13,824 nt of DNA, from NCBI GenBank assembly GCA_016213345.1, contig JACRAO010000249.1, positions 1 to 13,824 on the forward strand. The letters run 5' to 3'. A model generated the notes under the pieces. The model saw only the letters and a list, made by a program, of their open reading frames with translations, made no database searches and had not been told where the DNA came from. The translations under genes and the position numbers were made by a program. This document shows, piece after piece, positions 1-5,797 of the stretch; positions within the stretch are counted from its first letter, which is position 1; each line of letters begins with the position of its first letter. Source of the DNA: Bdellovibrio sp. GTDB taxonomy: Bacteria > Bdellovibrionota > UBA1018.

Positions 1-1
1 T

Positions 2-94
2 AATATTCAAGAGTTTTCGTTAGATTCGATTAACCAAGTGATTGCTCAAGCCTTAGAACACAAGCTTGAAAAAAGAGCTATTTTAGTTCCATAA
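2..94 (+). CDS. had: C-terminal end of an alcohol dehydrogenase, probably 6-hydroxycyclohex-1-ene-1-carbonyl-CoA dehydrogenase (Had); 5' part outside window
   Basis: Thirty codons of an open frame run in from the left edge and stop 10 nt before the oah start. The tail ends in KRAILVP, preceded by an amphipathic helix (INQVIAQALEHKLE). This is the usual ending of zinc-type medium-chain alcohol dehydrogenases. In benzoyl-CoA operons the dehydrogenase next to oah and dch is Had, which oxidises 6-hydroxycyclohex-1-ene-1-carbonyl-CoA to the 6-oxo compound with NAD+, supplying the Oah substrate. The family call comes from the short tail; the substrate call comes only from the neighbours. No catalytic residue is visible. 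Confidence 0.5.
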   Translation, partial: NIQEFSLDSINQVIAQALEHKLEKRAILVP

Positions 95-104
95 GAGAGG
101 AAAT

Positions 105-1217
105 ATGAAAAACCATAACTTGATCCCAAAATATACCTATGAACATATTAAAGTAGAAAAAAGGCCAGTCGTGGATTTGAACCACCATCCAATCGAGGGG
201 CTGTTTAATTCCTGGATTATTCTTAACAACCCCGCGCAGTTCAATTCTTATACAACTGATACCGTAAAAGAAGTGATATTGGCCTTTAGAGAAGCGTCTT
301 GTGATCGTTCTGCAGTCTCTATTGTTTTTACAGCAGTAGGTGATAAAGCTTTTTGCACTGGGGGGAACACAAAAGAATACGCAGAATATTATGCGGGTAA
401 TCCCCAAGAGTATAAACAATACATGCGGCTTTTTAATGACATGGTTACTACGATTTTAACTATAGATAAACCAGTGATTAATCGAGTTAACGGAATGCGA
501 CTCGCTGGTGGACAAGAAATAGGCATGGCTTGTGATTTTACTATTGCAGCTGATACTGCACGTTTTGGTCAAGCAGGACCGAAACACGGCTCAGCTCCGG
601 ATGGGGGTTCTACTGATTTTTTACATCTTTATGTAGGCATTGGTAGATCTATCGAATCTTGCACTCTATGTGAACACTGGTCAGCGCATCAAGCTGTTAG
701 CCTGGGATTGATTAATAAAGTCGTTCCAGTTTTAAAAACAAAAGCAGGGAAATTTATTACTAATCCATTTGTATACTTAACAGAGCGAGACGAGTGGGGC
801 AATTTTAGTTTCGGAAAATTAAAATCCGGTAAAGATCTAGAAGCAGCAAAGGCCATGGCTTCGGAATGCACAATAGATTTTTCGTTATTGGATCAAGAGG
901 TCGAAAAACTGGCTTATTCGCTTATGATGACCATGCCGGATTGCCTTATTAAAACTTTAGAGTCTTTGCGAAAGAAAAAACTAGAACATTGGCAGCAAAA
1001 CTGTGAAACTAATCGCTCATGGCTGGCACTTAATATGATGACAGAAGCGAAGGCTGGATTTAAGGCTTTCAATGAGGGTACCAAAGAAAGCCGCGAAGTT
1101 AATTTTGTAAAATTAAGACAAGCGCTTGCCCAAGGAACTCCGTGGAGCGAAGACCTGATAAAGGAGATTATGCCAAAGGAGATTATGCCAAAAGACATTA
1201 TGCCAAAAGGAAACTAA
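105..1217 (+). CDS. oah: 6-oxocyclohex-1-ene-1-carbonyl-CoA hydrolase (ring-opening hydrolase, Oah/BamA)
   Basis: This 370-residue crotonase-fold enzyme adds water to 6-oxocyclohex-1-ene-1-carbonyl-CoA and cleaves the ring to 3-hydroxypimelyl-CoA, the last ring-stage step of anaerobic benzoyl-CoA degradation in the cytoplasm. Diagnostic BamA stretches are near-canonical: FNSWIILNNPAQFNSYTT (35-52), the oxyanion-hole segment KAFCTGGNTKEYAEYY (81-96), NGMRLAGGQEIGMACDF (129-145), HGSAPDGGSTDF (161-172) and ESCTLCE (184-190). The length is normal for the family. The start follows GAGAGG with a 4-nt spacer. It lies 10 nt after the dehydrogenase tail and 5 nt before dch. The C-terminus is odd: it ends in three imperfect KEIMP repeats made by a 15-bp DNA repeat. 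This family is a standard marker of anaerobic aromatic degraders. Confidence 0.95.
   Translation: MKNHNLIPKYTYEHIKVEKRPVVDLNHHPIEGLFNSWIILNNPAQFNSYTTDTVKEVILAFREASCDRSAVSIVFTAVGDKAFCTGGNTKEYAEYYAGNPQEYKQYMRLFNDMVTTILTIDKPVINRVNGMRLAGGQEIGMACDFTIAADTARFGQAGPKHGSAPDGGSTDFLHLYVGIGRSIESCTLCEHWSAHQAVSLGLINKVVPVLKTKAGKFITNPFVYLTERDEWGNFSFGKLKSGKDLEAAKAMASECTIDFSLLDQEVEKLAYSLMMTMPDCLIKTLESLRKKKLEHWQQNCETNRSWLALNMMTEAKAGFKAFNEGTKESREVNFVKLRQALAQGTPWSEDLIKEIMPKEIMPKDIMPKGN
138..162 (+). repeat. Copy 1 of a 25-nt direct repeat shared by the 5' ends of oah and dch
   Basis: Positions 138-162 match 1229-1253 at 24 of 25 bases (one C/A difference). Both copies encode Y-E-(H/N)-I-K-V-E-K near the N-terminus of a crotonase-family protein. 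The two proteins are otherwise diverged, so the near-identity at DNA level suggests gene conversion or a shared recent origin of this segment, although protein-level conservation could contribute. Confidence 0.6.
1160..1204 (+). repeat. Triple 15-bp tandem repeat at the oah 3' end
   Basis: There are three tandem units at 1160-1174, 1175-1189 and 1190-1204. The first two are identical (AAAGGAGATTATGCC); the third differs at two bases (AAAAGACATTATGCC). In the oah frame they read KEIMP, KEIMP, KDIMP just before the stop. Each of the first two units contains a Shine-Dalgarno-like AAGGAG followed by an ATG. These ATGs are not in the dch frame. The array lies 19 nt before the dch start. Confidence 0.9.
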
Positions 1218-1222
1218 ATATT

Positions 1223-1999
1223 ATGGCTTATGAAAATATTAAAGTAGAAAAAAAATTTGACGGGCAGATCAGTGAGATATCTTTAAACACACCACCAGCT
1301 AATATTTTGACATCTAAAATGCTGCGTGAAATTTCAGAAGCTTTAGCACAAGAAGAAAAAGATCAAAAAATAAAACTTATTATTTTTTCTGCGCAAGAAA
1401 AAAATTTTTCCTATGGTGCCAGTGTCGAGGAACACTTGCCAGCAAAAGTTTCAGAAATGTTACCAGTATTTCATAAATTAATTGGACAAGTAATAAAATG
1501 CCCGACCCCAACCTTGGCACAAGTCAGAGGACTTTGCTTAGGTGGTGGTTTTGAGCTTGCCTTAGCTTGTAATTTTATTTTTACAGATACAACGGCAAAA
1601 TTTTCTGTTCCAGAAATTACACTTGGAGTTTTTCCGCCGGTGGCATGTGCGCTTTTGCCAAGCTGCATTGGTCAAGCCTTTGCGTCTCAGTTCGTTTTAA
1701 CGGGTGACAAATTGACCGCAAAAGATCTTTTGGATTTCAAACTGGCGCACACCGTGGTTGAACCAAATCTTTTAGAGCTTACAACTCATGCTTTTATTAA
1801 ACAGCAAATTTTACCAAAAAGCGCGTCTTCATTGAGAATGGCAAATCGTGCTTTAAGAAGTTCAATCATTGATCAGTATGACAAATATATCGTAAAGCTT
1901 GAAAAACTTTATTTAGAAGAACTCATGAAAACTGAAGACGCTAAAGAAGGTGTCAAAGCTTTTATAGAAAAGCGTCCCCCAAATTGGAAAAACGCATAG
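1223..1999 (+). CDS. dch: Cyclohexa-1,5-diene-1-carbonyl-CoA hydratase (Dch)
   Basis: This 258-residue enoyl-CoA hydratase/isomerase-family protein adds water to cyclohexa-1,5-diene-1-carbonyl-CoA, the product of benzoyl-CoA reductase, giving 6-hydroxycyclohex-1-ene-1-carbonyl-CoA. The Dch signature FSYGASVEEHLP spans residues 62-73. The crotonase oxyanion segment CLGGGFELALACN is at 105-117, followed by EITLGVFPPVA at 131-141. I chose ATG 1223, which lies 5 nt after the oah stop with an AAAAGGA element 11 nt upstream. The open frame reaches back to an ATG at 1142, but that would read through the oah repeat array and add 27 low-complexity residues foreign to the family. The gene is co-transcribed with oah and bcrC by spacing. 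Its first residues (YENIKVEK) closely match those of Oah, also at DNA level. Confidence 0.9.
   Translation: MAYENIKVEKKFDGQISEISLNTPPANILTSKMLREISEALAQEEKDQKIKLIIFSAQEKNFSYGASVEEHLPAKVSEMLPVFHKLIGQVIKCPTPTLAQVRGLCLGGGFELALACNFIFTDTTAKFSVPEITLGVFPPVACALLPSCIGQAFASQFVLTGDKLTAKDLLDFKLAHTVVEPNLLELTTHAFIKQQILPKSASSLRMANRALRSSIIDQYDKYIVKLEKLYLEELMKTEDAKEGVKAFIEKRPPNWKNA
1229..1253 (+). repeat. Copy 2 of the 25-nt direct repeat shared with oah
   Basis: This segment matches 138-162 at 24 of 25 bases and lies in frame at codons 3-11 of dch. It encodes the same Y-E-x-I-K-V-E-K stretch. Confidence 0.6.
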
Positions 2000-2008
2000 G
2001 TACTACGA

Positions 2009-3166
2009 ATGGATGTTTCGTTAATTATTCAACAATGTGAAAACCTATTACATGACTTAAGCTTGTCTTACGTCAAAGAGTGGAAAGATAAAAATAATGC
2101 GCAAGCCATTGGGTACATGCCCGTTTATATACCAAGAGAGCTTGCGTGTGCCGGTGGCATGCTGCCTGTGGGTATTATTGGAGGCGGAGACGAAGTAGAA
2201 GTTATCCGAGGAGATGCTTATTTTCAATCATACATATGTCGTATTCCCCGATCAACCATTGAGCTTGGGCTTTTGGGAAACTTGGATTGCCTGGATGGGT
2301 TTTTGTTTCCTGCAATTTGTGATGTTATAAGAAATTTAAGCGGAATGTGGAAAATTACATTTCCACAAAAATATGTAAAATATATAGATTTCCCTCAAAA
2401 CTTTTCCAATGTTGGGCGAGAATACTACAAAAAAGAACTTTTGTTATTAAAGACAGATTTCGAAAATATTGCTCATAAAAAAATAACATCTAAAGACTTA
2501 AGCCAAGCTATTTGCCTTTATAACGAAAATATAAAATGGATTCAGAAGCTATATGATTTTCGTTCTGAAAAACCACACTTGGTTTTAACGTATGAACTAT
2601 ATCTGTTGATGCGGGCTTCATTAATATTAGATGTGCGTGAACACACACAGCTAATCAAAGATTATTTACATTCTGTTGAAAACGAAAAACGTCCTTTGAG
2701 AGATTACGTGCGTGTGATAGTAACAGGTGCTTTTTGTGAGCAACCACCTTTGGCACTGATCCGGGCACTCGAAAGCAGTGGGTGTTATATCGTAGACGAC
2801 GATTGGGTTTTAGGATCAAAATACTATACTCAAAATATCCCGTTGTTGTCTGATCCAATAGATTCTTTAGTGAGTGCTTATTGTGATTTTGCTGTTTCTA
2901 CTGCATCTCGTTTCGAAGAATCAAAAAACAAAGGGCATTATTTAATTGAGCAAATAAAAAAATATAAAGCTGAAGGTGTTATTTTTGCCGCACCTAGTTT
3001 TTGTGATCCGGCATTATTAGAAAGACCAATGCTACAAGATATTTTGACAAAAAATAAAATCCCTCATACTGCTTTTAAATATGCTGAAAATACGGGTCAA
3101 ATTCAGGTAATCAAAGAAGAAATAGGAACATTTGCAGATTCCATTAAGCTTTGGGGAGAAACTTAA
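2009..3166 (+). CDS. bcrC: Benzoyl-CoA reductase, subunit C (BcrC/BadD type)
   Basis: This 385-residue subunit belongs to the 2-hydroxyacyl-CoA dehydratase/HgdB-like family. With BcrB it forms the benzoyl-CoA-binding, iron-sulfur ring-reducing half of ATP-dependent class I benzoyl-CoA reductase. Subunit-C hallmarks are GYMPVYIPREL (35-45), PVGIIGGGDEVEVIRGDAY (53-71), SYICRIPRSTIELGL (74-88) and PAICDVIRNLSGMW (101-114). Cysteines 47, 77 and 104 are candidate cluster ligands. VTGAFCEQPPL, FAAPSFCDPALLERPML and the tail GTFADSIKLW also match the Thauera-type protein as I remember it, with near-identical length. The start is 9 nt after dch, with only a weak Shine-Dalgarno sequence (TAGGT); coupling to dch translation is likely. 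The subunit order C-B-A-D is that of Thauera and Rhodopseudomonas. Confidence 0.95.
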   Translation: MDVSLIIQQCENLLHDLSLSYVKEWKDKNNAQAIGYMPVYIPRELACAGGMLPVGIIGGGDEVEVIRGDAYFQSYICRIPRSTIELGLLGNLDCLDGFLFPAICDVIRNLSGMWKITFPQKYVKYIDFPQNFSNVGREYYKKELLLLKTDFENIAHKKITSKDLSQAICLYNENIKWIQKLYDFRSEKPHLVLTYELYLLMRASLILDVREHTQLIKDYLHSVENEKRPLRDYVRVIVTGAFCEQPPLALIRALESSGCYIVDDDWVLGSKYYTQNIPLLSDPIDSLVSAYCDFAVSTASRFEESKNKGHYLIEQIKKYKAEGVIFAAPSFCDPALLERPMLQDILTKNKIPHTAFKYAENTGQIQVIKEEIGTFADSIKLWGET

Positions 3167-3168
3167 GA

Positions 3169-4443
3169 ATGCAAAATCAATCGGCAGCAACTTTAAAAGA
3201 AGACAGCATGGTACTGCAAAAAAAAATGCTAGCAGACCATTATCACAAACTCTCACAAGCTAAGGAATGTGGCAAAAAAGTTGTTTATACTTTTGTCCCT
3301 GGCAATCTAAACGAACTAATCTGGGCTTTTGATATGTTACCAGTACATCCAGAGATTAATGCCTTACAAGCTGGCATGCGTAAAAAAAGTGGAAATTACG
3401 TGTTAGAAGCAGAAAAACAGGGGCACTCAGAAGATGTTTGTACTTATGTGAAATGCGATATTGGAATGCTAAAACAAGGTAATATCGGCCCTACTGGTGA
3501 AAAGCTCCCGCCTCCTGATTTGCTTTTACTCAGTTATACGGGATGTTTCACGTTCCTGAAATGGTTTGAACTTTTACAACAGGAATACCACTGCCCTATA
3601 GCCATGCTGCATGTGCCTTATCAGGGAGACGGCAAAATTACTCCGTCGATGGTGGAATACGTTGTTGGACAATTAAAAGAAAATGTCATCCCGTTAATGG
3701 AAAAAGTATCAGGTAAAGCCATGGATTTAGATAAGTTACAAACTTATTTGGATTCATCAAAGAGAGCCGAAGAAAATTTGGTTTATATTTGGGATACTGC
3801 TAAGCACAGGCCATCGCCAATTGACGCTTATTTTGGTGGAGTTTACTATATCGGTCCTATTTTTACCGCTTTCAGGGGGCTTAATGAGTGCGAAAGATAT
3901 TATGAATTACTAAAACAGGAAATCAATGAACGCATTACGGCAAAATCAGGGCCCATTACTCCAGATGGTGAGTTCAATGATCAAAGATTTCGGATTGTTG
4001 TCGAAGGTCCTCCTAATTGGACAAGCTTTAGAGAGTTTTGGAAAATGTTTTATGATGAAAAAGCCGTCGTAGTGGCTTCTACCTACACAAAAGTGGGAGG
4101 ACTCTATGAATTAGGTTTTAGGCACGACGCAAAGCGCCCTTTCGAAAGTATGGCGGAGTATTGCTTGGGGTGTTATACGAATCGCAACTTGCCAAACCGT
4201 ATCGAAATTTTAGAAAGATACATGTCTGATTTTGAGGCTGATGGTTTTCTAATAAATTCTATTAAGAGCTGTAATTCCTTTTCTGCAGGGCAACTGCTTA
4301 TGCTGAGAGAGCTAGAAAAAAGAACAGGTAAGGCTGGAGGATTTATCGAATCCGATCTTGTTGACCCACGTTATTTTAGTGCGGCTAATATTAAAAACCG
4401 TTTAGAGTCTTATTTTCAGATGCTAGAGGCAAGGCGAAAATAA
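3169..4443 (+). CDS. bcrB: Benzoyl-CoA reductase, subunit B (BcrB/BadE type)
   Basis: This 424-residue partner of BcrC is also of the HgdB-like family. Visible motifs are YTFVPGNLNELIWAFDMLPVHPE (about 40-62), EDVCTYVKCDIGM (88-100), LLLLSYTGCFTF (118-129), VEGPPNWTSFREFWKMF and the late SIKSCNSFSAGQ. C91, C96 and C126 are candidate cluster or active-site cysteines. ATG 3169 is favoured: it lies 2 nt after the bcrC stop with GGGGAGA about 10 nt upstream inside the bcrC end. The frame is also open to a TTG at 3151, six codons upstream, but that would put the Shine-Dalgarno inside the gene. The 3' end is part of a 24-bp tandem duplication that continues into bcrA. Confidence 0.95.
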   Translation: MQNQSAATLKEDSMVLQKKMLADHYHKLSQAKECGKKVVYTFVPGNLNELIWAFDMLPVHPEINALQAGMRKKSGNYVLEAEKQGHSEDVCTYVKCDIGMLKQGNIGPTGEKLPPPDLLLLSYTGCFTFLKWFELLQQEYHCPIAMLHVPYQGDGKITPSMVEYVVGQLKENVIPLMEKVSGKAMDLDKLQTYLDSSKRAEENLVYIWDTAKHRPSPIDAYFGGVYYIGPIFTAFRGLNECERYYELLKQEINERITAKSGPITPDGEFNDQRFRIVVEGPPNWTSFREFWKMFYDEKAVVVASTYTKVGGLYELGFRHDAKRPFESMAEYCLGCYTNRNLPNRIEILERYMSDFEADGFLINSIKSCNSFSAGQLLMLRELEKRTGKAGGFIESDLVDPRYFSAANIKNRLESYFQMLEARRK

Positions 4444-4478
4444 GTATGGAGCCAAAGGCGAAAATAAATATGGAGCCA
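4431..4478 (+). repeat. 24-bp tandem duplication spanning the bcrB stop / bcrA start
   Basis: Copy 1 (4431-4454) and copy 2 (4455-4478) differ at one base. Each carries AAGGCGAAAATAA followed by TATGGAGCCA. In copy 1 the TAA is the bcrB stop and the ATG (4446) is the first possible bcrA start. In copy 2 the same TAA is out of frame and the ATG (4470) is a second in-frame bcrA start with identical upstream spacing. The duplication therefore adds eight residues (MEPKAKIN) to BcrA if the first ATG is used. Confidence 0.9.
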
Positions 4479-5795
4479 GATGTTATGGATTGTTTTGTAG
4501 GAATTGATTTAGGATCTACAACTACAAAGGCGATTTTTTTAGATAAAGACGCTAGAATTTTGGGGAAAGGTATTACAAATTCTAGAAGTAATTATTCAGT
4601 CGCATGCCAGGTGGCAAAAGAAGAAGCAGAAATTAGTTCCAGATTTTTTCTCTTAAGTGAGACGCTGAAAGGAGCTTTTACTCAACAACAGATTGTCGAA
4701 GAGCTCATGGAATGGCTCAGCGCTAAGTTTTTACTAGCACAATACAAAAAACAATTAAGTGCGCTAAAAAGAGAGTGCTTGTTTGTTTTAGACTCCTGGT
4801 CAAAGCATGTAGAAGAAAAAGAAAAATTTAACCATGCACTTGAAAAAATATTTTTCAAGCTAGAAGCGGAGTCTACCGAGTTGTTTCAGCCTAAACAAAA
4901 AGCGAAAAGTGATTTTTTTAGAGATATTGCAAGTTCTCTTTTTCTCAGACAAGCTGAGCTTATTAGCAAAGAACAAACTTTGTCTTTTGACAGAATGGTT
5001 GGGATTTTTGATAAAGCTATTTTAAGAGTCGAAAACCAAAGTTTTGCCAAATACTTTATAGAGTATTTGGATTTTGCAGGAAATGAAGTAAGTAAGTTAC
5101 CAAAATTTAAAAAATACGAAAAAGAAATATTATCAGCTATTAAAAATGCTGCTTTGTTAAATTTTAATATCATACATACTGTTGGTACTGGATACGGCAG
5201 GCTAACACTTCCGTTTCCAAAGGAGCAGATTAGATCAGAAATTCTTTGTCATGGATTGGGTGCGCATTATCTTTTTCCAAAGACTAGGACTGTTTTAGAT
5301 ATTGGTGGGCAAGACACCAAGGCCATTCAGATTGATTTTCAGGGGGTCGTCACACGGTTTCAGATGAATGACCGTTGTGCCGCTGGTTGTGGGCGTTATC
5401 TGGGATACATCGCAGATGAAATGAATATGGGGGTACACCAGTTGGGGCCTTTGGCACAGTTGTCTACAAAGCCAGTCAAAATTAATTCTACTTGTACAGT
5501 TTTTGCAGGAGCCGAGCTTAGAGAAAGGCTTTCTTTAGGCGAGAAAAGAGAAGATATTTTAGCGGGTCTTCATCGTGCTATTATCCTTCGCGCTATGTCA
5601 CTCCTTGCGCGAAGTGGAGGGGTGTTTTCAGAGTTTACATTTACTGGCGGAGTGGCTCGAAATGAGGCAGCTACTGGAGCACTTGCCAAATTAATTAATG
5701 AAAACTATGGCAATATCACTATGAATATTAGTTCCGAAAGTATCTATATGGGAGCCTTAGGTGCTGCACTTTTTGCAAAAAAGGATAACGGTTAA
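4446..5795 (+). CDS. bcrA: Benzoyl-CoA reductase, subunit A, ATP-hydrolysing activator (BcrA/BadF type)
   Basis: This 449-residue ASKHA-fold ATPase of the BadF/BadG/BcrA/BcrD family couples ATP hydrolysis to low-potential electron transfer into BcrBC. The phosphate-binding motif GIDLGSTTTKAIFL starts at about residue 19, and a second nucleotide-binding block, VLDIGGQDTKAIQI, lies near 280. C311 (in DRCAAGCGRYL) and C350 (in STCTVFAGAE) sit 39 residues apart, the spacing of the bridging [4Fe-4S] ligands in HgdC-type activators. A charged helical insertion (about 60-210) separates the two halves, explaining why it is longer than subunit D. The tail has the expected FTGGVARN and MGALGAALFA. The start is ambiguous: ATGs at 4446, 4470 and 4485 are all in frame, the first two being copies in a tandem duplication. 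Gaps to bcrB and bcrD are 2 nt each. Confidence 0.93.
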   Translation: MEPKAKINMEPDVMDCFVGIDLGSTTTKAIFLDKDARILGKGITNSRSNYSVACQVAKEEAEISSRFFLLSETLKGAFTQQQIVEELMEWLSAKFLLAQYKKQLSALKRECLFVLDSWSKHVEEKEKFNHALEKIFFKLEAESTELFQPKQKAKSDFFRDIASSLFLRQAELISKEQTLSFDRMVGIFDKAILRVENQSFAKYFIEYLDFAGNEVSKLPKFKKYEKEILSAIKNAALLNFNIIHTVGTGYGRLTLPFPKEQIRSEILCHGLGAHYLFPKTRTVLDIGGQDTKAIQIDFQGVVTRFQMNDRCAAGCGRYLGYIADEMNMGVHQLGPLAQLSTKPVKINSTCTVFAGAELRERLSLGEKREDILAGLHRAIILRAMSLLARSGGVFSEFTFTGGVARNEAATGALAKLINENYGNITMNISSESIYMGALGAALFAKKDNG

Positions 5796-5797
5796 AA

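Noticed and set aside
1142..1222. N-terminal extension of Dch to an upstream ATG
   Set aside because: It would translate the oah repeat array in another frame; the family starts at about the ATG at 1223.
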